DNA of 64,000 bases from Isoetes taiwanensis. Lineage: Eukaryota; Streptophyta; Lycopodiopsida; Isoetales; Isoetaceae. The notes under the pieces were generated by a model. The model ran no database searches. It was not told the origin of the DNA and saw only the letters and a list, made by a program, of their open reading frames with translations. Both the position numbers and the translations under genes were made by a program. Numbering within the stretch: position 1 is the first letter of the stretch; every line of letters begins with the position of its first letter. The DNA lies in the NCBI GenBank assembly GCA_021234155.1, contig JAJEKV010000033.1:2519454-2583453 (forward strand), in the 5' to 3' direction. Positions 10,288 through 21,800 of the stretch are shown piece by piece.

Positions 10288-11526
10288 CTATGATGCTATA
10301 TCTTGACCCAAGGCAGTCAGAGCGAAGTCCCGGCGCACGAGCACGTAGGTGAAGGTGCGATAGGGGAGCTTCTTATGGCCTGCCAAGGTGGATAGTGCAC
10401 GGAGGTTCCACCATGATGCTTCCGCCTCTGGAGCGAGGTCCCGTGCCACAAAAAGGACCTGTCCCTGCCCGAAGGCTGATAGGAAGAAGCGCATGAGGTG
10501 ATTCCCCAATGCTTTAACCTCTGTTGTGACGGAGGTAACTACTTCCTTGTCGAGGTCCCTGGTGACCTCTTCCTCCTTGAGTTCCTGCTTTTCTTCCCTC
10601 AGGTGGCCTGGGTTGTTGTAGAGATCCTCCCCTTCGTTGTCGGATTCTGAAGGAACATCTACCATATTGATGTTCAGAACATGAGGTCCCATGGCCGTGA
10701 AAACTTCCTGAGGAGGCTGAGATGGAGGGTCCTAAAGCATAAGATCTCTTAGCTTGCCTGGGAGCGTGTCAGTCGGCTCAATGGTTTCCTGCTGAAATTG
10801 GAGTCGCTGTTGTACCTCTCTAGGGAGCTCAACCGGCGTAAAGTCAATGAAGTCGTCCATGCAGTACTCGACGAGCTCATAAAGTACTTGTGCTTTCTTC
10901 CTGGTCCGAAGGCCAGCCACTACATGGTACGCCCACATAATGTCCTCCAGTAGGAGGTATTCCTGCCCCTGGTGATAAATGACCAGGAGTGCGTCCAAAC
11001 CAGTCAGCCGAGCTCGCTGGTCTCGGCGTGGAGGCATCTGCTCCACTATTTGCCTCCACCAGACGAAGTCATTCTCTCTGATGTACTCAACATCCTCATC
11101 ATCAGAGAATTCAGGCACTTTGCCCTTCTCAGGTGGCAAAGTGTCATCCTCTACATACTGATCCATAAGTATAGCCAGGGCAAAAGTCACTTCAAAGTAC
11201 AACTGGCCCTCATGCATCATTACTGGCGAGTTTCGGCTCCATTTGAGCTTTCCCTTGAGAACATCATAAGCATGCGTATCACCCCCCAACATCTTCCTTA
11301 CTATAGCTCTCTCTAAGTTGAGCTGGGGCCGATCCCCTAGAGGAATGCAGAGAGGGAGCATCTCTTGAGTGTAAAACTCAAGGAAGCTTGCATAGTCGGG
11401 GTGGGCCTGCATGTGGGTGATGAGGTCCACTTTCTGGAGCAGAAAGGGTTGCAGAATATCAATTGGGACTTGAGGATCCCACTACTCTCTGTCTTGGTAC
11501 CACTGGAGGAGGCTTGGGGTTGCCAT
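10288..11526 (-). pseudogene. Element Y: ORF2, conserved extra ORF upstream of gag
   Basis: The function is unknown. Starting at ATG 11526 (MATPSLLQWYQ), one frame of 413 codons is open except for two amber codons, at 11484-11482 and just upstream of 10731. It aligns with ORF2 of element X and, more weakly, element B. Shared words are GQEYLLL.DI, a following LY.L....DDFID block, and an acidic tract (FSDDEDVEYIREND here). The C-terminal block RFFLSAFGQGQVLFVARDLAP matches RYYIPLLMDGRIAVIHRKFSP in X. Because it lies between leader and gag in three elements, it is an element gene and not a captured flank. The acidic tract would fit a histone- or DNA-mimicking role, but that is speculation. Confidence 0.7.
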
Positions 11527-12650
11527 TGCAACTGCAAGTCGTGGAGGAGGAGGAAAGAAACAAGGAGAGCAAGAGAAGGAATGGAACCCTAAAGGCTATC
11601 AAGGACACTTTAACTTTTTTTTTTTATGCTGACGTCAGCGTCAGTAGTAAAAATAATTAACTAATTGTTTTTTTTTTTTTATATACATTAATAAATGTAA
11701 ATAATCAATTGCTTATGCAAAGGATATTTCTGATGAAGAATTAGCCATTGTGGCTTATTTCGGAAGTAAAATCTTTATTCTTTTACAAGGTAAAAGTGTC
11801 TTATAAATGCTTGTTTGCCATGTGTAGGCAAAACCTATGTTCTAATGCTAAGAACTACTTGAAAGTGTTATCTTTTGGAATTACGTCTTCCCCTTGCATT
11901 ATTTAACATTTTGCATGACCCTTTTAATGCATGATTGACATGTGGGTGCATGCATGCAAGTTTAGCATGTGATTGTTATTATTTGTTGCAATGGAATTGG
12001 AGGGTGTTGCTAAAAGAGGAGTTGGAGGAGTTCGTTGCCCCAATACAAAGAGCATAAAGGTATGTTTCTTGAGTTCAATGATGCCTTTTTAGATCAAGGA
12101 AAGATGTTGAATGCCAACAAGGCAAGATTTAACGTGTGGCCCAAAATGTGGACCTCAAAATAAGATCCACTAATAATAAAAGCACACTGACGGATTTGGA
12201 TTCTTAGATCTCCATTTGACCATTGGAAAATGTGGCAAGGTCTTGGTGCATTTTCCCAGGAAACCTTGAACCACCAGCATTTATGTTAATGATTTTTACG
12301 GCATGAAGAGCATATTTTGGCTTTTGCAAAAGAGGTTTCGTGTATCAGAGAATGAAGCTTCTAGTTTTTGTGATGGGGCATTTCTAAACAAGCGCCTGCT
12401 CTGGACTCATCTTAGCTCTAGAAGTAGTGATTTGAGCATGGATGAGCAAGACAGTGGTCGTGGGTTAGTTGCCAGGGGAAGATACACTGAAAATAGGCTA
12501 TGCCGATAATGCAGGAGAACAATATGCTACATTGGCTGTACCTTTTAATAAAGGCAAGCAGCTAAATTTTCGTCAAGGGAGCTCTTCTATATGGAGCACT
12601 ACATCCCTGAGACACAAACGGAAGACGAATTTATGCAAAATGACCAGGTG
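11527..12650. other. Unassigned DNA between elements Y and X
   Basis: The part nearest 11526 may be leader of element Y. The remainder (poly-T stretches near 11620 and 11670, then mixed sequence) has only short open frames such as 12303-12509, with no domain I recognise. Confidence 0.4.
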
Positions 12651-12652
12651 TG

Positions 12653-12778
12653 ACGCGAGTCGAAAAAGGCCTTCTGACCCCTAAAACCTGCGTTTTTCGC
12701 TTTGAGCTGCCTTTCTCGACTCGCGAGTCGAGAAAGGCCTTCTGACCCCTAAAAACTGCGTTTTTCGCTTTGCAACTG
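12653..12778 (+). repeat. 68-bp repeat pair with perfect 30-bp palindrome
   Basis: Two units of 68 bp contain CTTCTGACCCCTAAAA.CTGCGTTTTTCGCTTTG. The joint between them (12709-12738) is a perfect 30-bp palindrome with the core TTTCTCGACTCGCGAGTCGA. The repeat interrupts the gag of element X. The same repeat lies inverted at 548-632. Confidence 0.8.
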
Positions 12779-13410
12779 TCCCTGCTTAGGACATGTGCTT
12801 TGGCGTAGCCCTTCCACCAAATCCTCACTGCTCCCTTCAGGTTGGCTGTAGCTACTCTGCCTTTGTCCTTGTCTTTCATGCTATAGGCATTGCCATACTC
12901 TCTCATCTCATCTAGCCATGCCTCTGCTTCCATTCCGGACCTGTTATCCCCCGAGAATTGTTCCAACTTTCTTGCTTTCCATACATTGTTGAGCACTGAG
13001 TCAACCTTCTTCTGGTAGTCTGAGGTCCTTGTGTCCCTGGGTCTGCCATCTCTATGGTCCTGCACCTGTTCCACCTCTTCCTCGGAATTAGAGTCCGAAT
13101 TCGAGCTTGTGTCGGAGGATTCCGTGCTGGGAAACCTCCTTCTCTTGTTCTTCTTCTTATCCTTTCCCGCCTTCCGAGGTGGTGCTTGCGGCAACTGGAC
13201 GTTGTCATCTGGGCCAACTCCTGCTTGTGCTGCCAAAAAGGCCTTTATCTCTTGAAGGTCCGATCTCATCTGCGTCATCTCCTCTTCGGGAGTCATGGGA
13301 CCGAATTCTTCGTACAGGTTCCTTGCTGGGTGCTGCCTGGCCGGAGTCTGTTCATCTCTATGGACTCGCCGCTCTTGTTCAGCTGTTCCTGGACCTCTAG
13401 CTGCATACAA
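12779..13410 (-). pseudogene. Element X: gag N-terminal part
   Basis: This is a gag-like protein. An N-terminal region (NLYEEFGPMTPEEEM) is followed by a lysine-rich stretch (KAGKDKKKNKRRR), a serine/acidic run (SSDTSSNSDSNSEEE) and a capsid-like region (LEQFSGDNRSGMEAEAWLDE ... AVRIWWKGYAKAH). The same words recur, damaged, in element B around 38090-38780. The frame is cut at 12778 by the palindromic repeat, so the C-terminus and all of pol are missing. TGTATGCAG directly upstream of CTAGAGG resembles a 3' splice site and is conserved in B. Confidence 0.85.
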
Positions 13411-13574
13411 AAGTAGATCATAGCCTTACGGTTAGCTTCATTTGTTTTATTGCATTATATGTGTTTGCTGATATAGTTGTGGAAGCAAAATACATCAACA
13501 AAAATATTTAAAAGAAAATGTATTTTTATACATATAATAGCTTAGTTACAATGCTTCCGGGATCAAGAGTCTAA

Positions 13575-15107
13575 CTATTCTTGAAATCGCCGGAAGGATG
13601 GGTTATCCTGAAGAAACTTCTTAACTTGGGCCGTTCCTACCGAGCGTCCCAAGTTTCTGAGGATGTTCGTTGATGACCCGCCCTGCAAGGCTGCCACCAA
13701 ATCTTCTACCCTGCGGTCTGAAGTGTAGGCCGCGGTCACTGCTAGTCTTCCCTGCCGTCGGTATGGTATGGCGAAGTCGAAGATGTCAAGTGCCATCCTT
13801 CTCTTGACTAGGATGACATGGTCAACTGTTGGAAGCAGTCGAGCATGTCTACCAAAGCCCTTGAGTGCGATGAGCATGAACACCCCTTCTTCGCCCCTTG
13901 GGCTGAACTTGCGGTGTATGACCGCTATTCTTCCGTCCATCAGTAGAGGAATGTAGTACCTTAGCGACCTGTCCCTGCCTGCTGTTGTTGATTCGTCGTC
14001 ACGTCGGGCGTCGGTTCTATGTCTTCCCGCATATTCATCGACGTCGATCTCTGTGAGATCTCCGAAGTCCCTGACTGTCGATGTGACTCGCCTCAGGTCG
14101 ATTTCGCCTCTTCTTTCTGTGGGAGCTGGTGTCGACGAACTCGGCATCAAAATGTGGTCTTGCCACGTATCCCTATCCGTTCTTGGATGGCGTAGAATTC
14201 TTCTTCAGACGGTAGATCCCGAGCTTCCATCATTTGCCGGATGCTGCTGTACGCCTGGATATCTGAGGTCGACTCCCCGGTGTAGGTGTCGGCTTCTCTC
14301 ACATGGATTGGGAAGTCGGAAGCCTTCTGGTCGATGAAGTCATCTATGTGTGGTTGTTGCCGTAGAAGGTACAGCAACTCGTCAAGTCGGTACTCCCTGT
14401 CTCTGCATTCGGGGAGGTTCTGGATGTCACTCAGGAGCAGGTACTCCTGGCCGTTGATGATGATGGGGGCTAGGCTTGTGATACCTAGCCCAAGCGGGGG
14501 AGCGATCCTGAGGGTTTGTCGGTCCTGTTCGAAAACCAGCATCTCCTGCTCTGCTAGCTGCCGCTCCTGGTCGGGGTCGAGCTCGACGTAGTCTTCGTCA
14601 TCTGAGTCGATCGCTTCCTCTTCGGCTCTTCCTTCTTGCTCCATTTGATACTGCAAGAGGAGCTGACCCTCTGCTGAAGAGGCTAAGGGGTCTACATCCA
14701 TGGCAGGGATAGAGGATTCCCCGATTGGGTTCTGGGCACGGTGTGAAAGAAAGATGGCTAGGGCAGCGGTGTAGGAGAAATACTTGGTTCTATTAGCGGT
14801 CAAGACCATGTAGTCTGGCAACCTAGCAGCTTTGTTAGTCAGATATTTGGCAATGTTGGGGACATCACCTAAGGCTGCTTGGAGGGATTGCCTAGGAACA
14901 AAATATCCTGTACAAGGGGGGAGCTGTACTAAGGACTGTCCTACCCTAGCTTGGAACTCTGTCATGACTTCCATATAGGCTGGGGTTGCCTGCAGAGTGG
15001 CTTGGACATCTATCTCCTTCTGGAAAACCTGGAATATGGAATTGACATCAACCTCAGCTACATGGGCACTGGCGTTGTACCATTGCCTTGAAGTCTGCAG
15101 TTGCCAT
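13575..15107 (-). pseudogene. Element X: ORF2, best-preserved copy of the extra ORF
   Basis: The function is unknown. ATG at 15107 (MATADFK) is followed by a frameshift into a long open frame (15283-14147). This then passes through a second shift near 14150 into the C-terminal part (to 13575, ending NPSFRRFQE). Features in order are LPPCTGYFVPRQSLQAALGD, VPNIAKYLTNKAARLPDYM, the acidic run EEEAIDSDDEDYVELDPDQE, LGITSLAPIIINGQEYLLL, and the C-terminal domain RYYIPLLMDGRIAVIHRKF. Element B carries the same protein just before gag. Neighbour order (ORF2 then gag) is identical in X, Y and B. No enzyme motif is visible. Confidence 0.72.
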
Positions 15108-16577
15108 GGATCTTGAGTGAATTGGACTAACAAACAGCTGCTGAAGCACCTAGGGGAGCTAGAAAATCGCCAAAAGTCATGAGCAAATCTGTAGGGTCCT
15201 GGATTGTAATGCATCCAAGAAAAAGCAAATGTGGAAAAAGTAAGAAGCGAAAAGGGCTCCCCAGGGCTAAAAACCAAGAGCATAGCTTTTTTGTTACCTC
15301 AAAAGAAATTTGCGCAACTAGTGTAGCTCCTATAGTCCCAATCAAGTTTCATAGCCTTCTAAAGTTAACAAACCTTGTATAAGGGCGCTGAGAAATCCGT
15401 GAAGAACGGTGTCGAGTATGGCCTCTTCGAGCTGTGGCATCTTCAAGCACCAACTATGGCATCTTCAAGGCCATAGAAGCCTATCCACTACCTATCCCTA
15501 TCCACTTCATGGGAAAAAACTTCTCATGCTCATGATTCAGCCATCTGGTCCTGAAAATCCGACCACGGCTTCTACCTGTCGTTGCTCAGGGCTTCTACCT
15601 GTCATTGCTCAGGGCCTTTGCTTTTGAGAAGCTCATGGTCATTTCTATCTGCTATCTGCCGTTGTTCAGGGCCGCTGCTCAGTTTCAGAAGCCTAGCTGT
15701 GTTGGCATCATCTGCAAAAGACCCCAGCTTCTCTTTGTGACACCTGAAACAAGGGGTTCGACACCTGATGCAGCCGATTTAGCATCCACCTGAGCCTTGG
15801 ACATTTGCATCTGCCTCCACGCGCGACCCAATCCAGAACTCTGATTAAGAAACCACTGCCTCGTTTCTCCACCATAGATTCACGTAACAAGGTGCCACCA
15901 TCACCAAAGTACATATTTTAATACGAATACCTTCATTAACCTTCCAAAATCATATGTAACAAAAATACTGGTTTTGATAGAGGACACATTATGGCAAGAT
16001 GCGCTTGTCAAAATGCATGTTGAATAATCATACATATAAGACTAAGTTTAGAAAACAAGGAAATACATTTTTATGTATGTGATAAGACACGCTTGGCGTT
16101 TATCATATTGTATTATGTCTGTAAATACTTTTTACAAATTTCTTATTGCGGAAAAAAGTTTAATCAAAAATAATTTTTTATATATTGCATGGCTTCTCTC
16201 TTATATCCTTATGCTATGGCATTGGCATAAACAGACAACCATTCATTGCTCTCAATGCAATTCCGTCACAAAATAAGCCACAAATAAGGGAAGAATGATT
16301 TCTCCTCTTTTTTTTCCTGTCAGATAATCCAAGTCACATAACTTCCTCGAGAAGATCTCAAGCTTAAACTATTCAACTGGGCACATTTTTTTAGTATATA
16401 TTCTAAACGAGGTGCACCCTGGACTATCACAATCGTCGGATTCGTCGATCCTACGACCCAGATTGTTTGTTCGGGGCCTGTGGGCACCTCTCGTTTCGCT
16501 TATAGTCATTTATGATTGGAGGCGCCTATGGTTTTGAAATATGAAATACGATTTCGCCTAAGGTTTTGGGGGAATAT
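15108..16577. other. Unassigned intergenic DNA
   Basis: The first 200 bp may be the leader of element X. Beyond that there are only short frames. A short local duplication (CTTCTACCTGTCRTTGCTCAG twice) occurs near 15570-15610. Confidence 0.4.
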
Positions 16578-16930
16578 CAAATCTCTATATGGTTTTGCCT
16601 CAGATTTTAGAATATGAAATACGGGGCTCGAACCTCTACCAAAATAACTCAATGTCCTAATAAGACTACTTTAACCAATATACCTAGTGAGCTAATGTGA
16701 TTATTTTTTATCTTGAATCTATGTTTTTTTTTATAACAATCAATTCAATTGTTTTAGGGATAAACCTCTATACAGCTTTGCCTAAGATTTTAGAATATGA
16801 AATACAGGGACTCGAACATCTACCAAATAACTCAATGTCCTGATAAGACGACTATAACCAATATATTCAGCGAGCTAATGTGATTATTTTTTATCTTGAA
16901 TCTATGTTTTTTTTTTTTTTTTTTTATACA
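16578..16930 (-). mobile_element. Tandem pair of tRNA-derived SINE-like copies
   Basis: Two copies of one sequence lie about 180 bp apart. On the minus strand each has an A-box-like TTAGCTCACTAGG (complement of 16683-16694 in one copy) and, about 55 bp later, a B-box-like GGTTCGAGCCC (complement near 16624). The second copy has GTTCGAGTCCC near 16810. A-rich segments lie between the units. Spacing and boxes fit a tRNA-related RNA polymerase III promoter. This could be a SINE dimer or a decayed tRNA-like repeat. Confidence 0.55.
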
Positions 16931-18490
16931 ACCCATTCAACTATTTTAGGGATATATGGTCTATGGTTTCAGGAATTGTTATTTTTGCATCCATATCAAA
17001 TCCCCCCTGAAACCCCCTATATATTTGTGCCAAGCCAGAGTCTCAAAGGAAGAATACTCTGCTAGTCACTGTATTTTTCCTTCTGTCTGCAACCTGGTTT
17101 CTTGTGTGCAACGATGCTGAATCACATCCATGGATTGGCCGACCGACATTGATCATGTAGCCAAATTGGATGGGTTGGGCAGGCTCTAGATTCGCTATTA
17201 ACACCTATAGAATTGATTTGGAGTAGCCACAATGCAGTACAATGAGAATGAGTAAGCAGATGGCAACTAGCATGGCAAAAACCATTTCCAAGTATTTTTA
17301 TGTTATAATCCTGAGAATGCTTGACGCTTTACAACTCTCGTTGAGTTGAACTGAATCAGAAATATCTTCAAAAAGGTCTGCTTCTTTGTACATTTCCGTA
17401 TCACCATAAACTCATTCTTTCTTTCATGTATGGTGAGAATTTGTTCAAAGAATTACCACATATTTCACATTCTTCAATTATGTCCGGAAGATGGCATCTT
17501 AGAAGAAAAGATCACTTCTTAAATAAAAAAAGTGTAACTCTCTGTCTAAAATTTTTTTGATCTTTCTTAATCTCATCTCTGTGGTCAAAACCTCAATGAA
17601 TCTTTGCTACGAAAAAAAAAAGGGGACCCTAAAATTACAGGGCCAAACAGCAGCTTTTTTCAAGAAGAAAAATAGAGTCGATTCAAACCAATTGCGTCAC
17701 CTGTCGTCCCCTTCTAATAGGTGCCGCCAACATTCTTGCCGGAAATTTGTCGAAAAAGTGAGGAAAAAAACAAAATTTTAGTGTCCCATTTTTTTCGTCG
17801 GTGAATTCCGGCGAGCCTGAAATTTCGAGGCGACGTGGAAGAGTCCACTCGCGACTGATGCCGCTCATGGATCCGCCACGTCACCTCAAAATTTCAAGTA
17901 AAATTTTCCCCAGAATTACACCTTCCAAAAAGAGGAAAAACAAACACTATTTCTTAGTTTAATCCAAACAATAAAATCAGAGCCATCTATTGTTTCACTA
18001 GTTTGTTCTCTTTTAGAATGCATGTCTCTAGGCAGAATTATATTTGCCCTCTCCATATGAAGGCCATATTAATTGGCCCCATAGAACCAAAAGAACTGAA
18101 ATATTGGGTTGTGCATTGTTGCTTTAAGTATTTTAAAAGGGGAAAAAAAAATTTAAGCCCGTGCATTGTTACTTTTAGACCAACAATGCAAATGAAAGTC
18201 TAATTTAAATTATGCCATGCAATTTGAAATGCCCAATTTTGGAGTAGCCTTAAAAAAAAAGTAAGGGCAGCCCTTCAATTTCCGAACCCTGGCGGACAAC
18301 CCCAATATATGGCACGTAACAAAACTGGTCATAAAGGGCACTGTCCATTGACCGGAAACCCTTGCTCGGAATATCTATTACAATTTCCATCAACAGTTAC
18401 ATCATCTTAGGTTATTGAAATATCAAACTAACATACATGAAACTACAATTGATTTAGTGACCTCCATTGACCAATAGAAGAAGTCTCAGG
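16931..18490. other. Intergenic DNA with a possible MITE-like inverted repeat
   Basis: No gene is seen. GGGACCCTAAAATT near 17623 and AATTTTAGTGTCCC near 17774 are inverted copies (13 of 14 bases) bounding about 165 bp. They could be the ends of a small non-autonomous element. Confidence 0.4.
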
Positions 18491-18850
18491 ATAAATGTTA
18501 CAGCTGAGTAGCTTATATTCCTCTCTGCATTTTACCTCTAAGTTCCTGCCCAATGCTTACAACAGCAGGTGTATATTATACATAATAATCAACGTTATAT
18601 CCATTCCCATGCCCCTCAAGCTGTCCAAGGCTGAATGGCAGCCTTTATGCAAAGTAGAAAGCCGGCAGTTGAACAATAAGGAATTACAATATGCAACCCT
18701 GAATATAGCCACAGGGTTAGCAGAATCTTCAGTAGTTGTCATGATGCCGTACTCTAATATACAAGAAGAGTACATGCATGAAAATTGCAAAATTTGTTAC
18801 ATATATGGCGTCGGAAAAAGGATAGGACGAGATAAGAAAACACTTTACTA

Positions 18851-21800
18851 TCAATTGTTCTGTTTATATCGCCACCAAACCACAAATGCAATTGCTCCAG
18901 CAACGGCCAAACCAGCCTGAAAAATAAGAGGATGCTTAGCATCGCATAACAGAAAAATGTTCAGTGAAAGATAGTGGAGCTTAACACTGCTTATATACTC
19001 TTAAGGATAGTTACAAAACATGAATATCTAAATACAAGTTTAATGCTACAACACCATGGACTGGGGAAAAGATTTATCTCCATAAGATAGAAAGAATCAT
19101 CCAGAGAAACCTTTTTATGATTTGCATGTACTTATTAACATCTGCAAATCATGATCTGCAAGACATGTACGTCTCATGTCATTAACAATTATTAGCCCCA
19201 ATTGCTCATACAGGCACCCAAGCACGCCTTTGCAAAGTTCTTCCATTTAAAAGCCTACTTGACTACAACTTCAGAAAATTTACCTTGAGCTCCATATGAG
19301 ATCCTAAAAGCTTCTGGACAGATGTCTTTGGCATCAAGGCAACAGCAGTATGACGACCTTGACATGGAATAGGTAATATCCGACAAATTGCTTCCCTCGT
19401 GGTTTCTGCTGTTAACGATTGCCTCACTGAATTGCGCCACTGTTCTTGTGCCTGTGTCAAGTACAAATATAATGAGTAAGTAGCAACAGAAGCACAGGGG
19501 CATAATATTTTTCTTAGTGTTACCTCAAAGGACGAAAGCAGATCACCCGTATATACACGGGACTGGTAAGCACGTAGAAGGCGATCCAACCAGTAACCGT
19601 TTTCCTAATACAAAAGGCACCTATTAAATACATCTGCAATAACAGTTTTGTGAAAAATTGAACAATGCAAACCGTCTGAGGCTCACCTGCTGTCCATTCT
19701 CGTAAATCCTTTGCTCTAGCTCCAAGACCGTTGATACATCAGCTTCTGTTGGCCCATTCGCTTGTAAAACTTTTACTTCCTCCAATGCAAAATCCACCTT
19801 CTCACCAGCAAAAAAGCAGCATAAAGCATTAGCAAGCTGAATTGATTGAACCCTCTTTGGAGGTGACAAAAGATGTCTAGATGTCTTATTAGTTAAGGAG
19901 ACGTGCTGACACGGAAGCCTATGCATCCACAGAGGACCATGTGATACCACTTCGCATATACTTCTAGCTGAGTAGGATGTTAGTTAGTATGTTCACCTGC
20001 TGCTCTCCACGTCACCATTGTGACTATATTCAGACTGCACTTTAGGAACCACACCAATTTCCTCTTCATTTTCCCACCCCGTCTCTTTCTTTCTTTCTTT
20101 TCTTTAGATCACAGTTTTGGTCAATAGGTTTACAATGCTGTATGTATCTGACCTCATAGACCCTATGGGTCTTTGCTAAATGTTAGTAGATGTTTCTTTC
20201 CTTTCTATCATGTTTAATGCTTCTGCTCAATTACATCTCCTTTCTATCATGTTTAATGCTTCTGCTCAATTACATCCATCACCTAGGGTTACGGAAGCCA
20301 ATACCATGGCCCCTCAGGGAATGTTAAGTGCCGACCTAGGCTGATCTTCAACCAACCTGTTCAGACCTTGGTTGACTGGTTGGTGCAACTACCAGCCTCC
20401 TTTATCGACTGGATCAGGTTGAAGTTAGAGAACTCAACTCAACCAGAACCAGTTATGGCCATGAAAAGAAGCGATTATTGCAATTAAGAGATAGTAATTC
20501 CCCACAGAAAGTTAAAATAAACAAACTATGGCGTTCTTACTAGTGTCCATGCACTATCTGGATCACAGGAGAAACTAATTGAAACATCTCCACAGACATT
20601 CCCAGTTCGCGATGGCTTACTTCCTCCAAGAAATGCTGACACAGATACCGAATAGATCTGTAAAAATAGAGGGTGTCACGATATACCAGACAAGTGGTAT
20701 TATTTTAAATTCTACACTGCAATCTACCTGACCATGTTTGAATCGAAGCACTTGCATTAGCTTTGTTTCTAAGAGCTTACAAATGAAGCCTGTAAAATGA
20801 AATTCCTCCATCTGGAAAAAGAAACTCGACGAGATTACATCTTCCATAAAAATAGACCAATGGATAATATTACATACCACATTAGGGCCCTTTAGTTCCA
20901 CTGGAAAGGTTAATTGCACATGGCACTGTGCCTCAATCATCTGGCGTCTTACTTCCTCTCTAATTGAAAAAAGTTAGGATCCGCCAGACTTGAAGACTTC
21001 AGAAATTTAATTTGCATCAGGCTATAACAAAATAACCCATCTGAAACTGATTAATGATATGAGAAGTTTACCTTACAACCCTAGCTGGGAAGGTAAAAGG
21101 CAATCCCTTCAACCCATCCCGCTCATAGTACATCACAGGTTCTTCTGGCTTTGGAATGCCACCCTGTTAAAATTGTAATTGCCATAAATACTCGATGAGA
21201 ACATTAACAATTATTTTAGCAGCAAAAAGAAAAAGATACCACCATCAACCTCGACTAACCAGATATTGCAGGATTAGTTTGATATCCTTTTCTGGGTTGA
21301 ACTTTCCAACAATACAAACTGTGAATAAGGATGGATCCTTGAAACATTTACCAAAATAATTGCATGCCTCCTTAGGGTCAACATTCTTAAGATCCCTCAC
21401 AGACACAGGCTGAAAAACAGAATGCATTCAGTAACAAGGATCTTGACAGGAATTTGAACTTCTTATAAATAGCATACCTTGAAGTAATAGGAGTTTCCAT
21501 AATTAAGTTCTCGGACACGGTTGGCAAATGTTGTAAAAGGATCTCTCTCTTGAGCTTTAATAGCTTCCCGTGTCATTTGCATAACCAGATTAACTTCATC
21601 ATCCCTAGGATGAACATTGGTCACAAAGAGCTGGTACACAAGCTGGAATTTTGAACATAAACAACATTAGTCTAGTGAAAGTGATAGATACTTCCTACTA
21701 ATATGCTTTGTGTGATGTGCAGCAGTTGCCAATTAGCACCTGTAGTGCCGTCTCAAAGTCATCAGGAGAACAGTCGCCAGAAAATGTCCTCATATAAGCA

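Noticed and set aside
18495-18920. 141-codon plus-strand frame
   Set aside because: It overlaps the last exon and 3' region of the minus-strand M16 gene and shows no domain.
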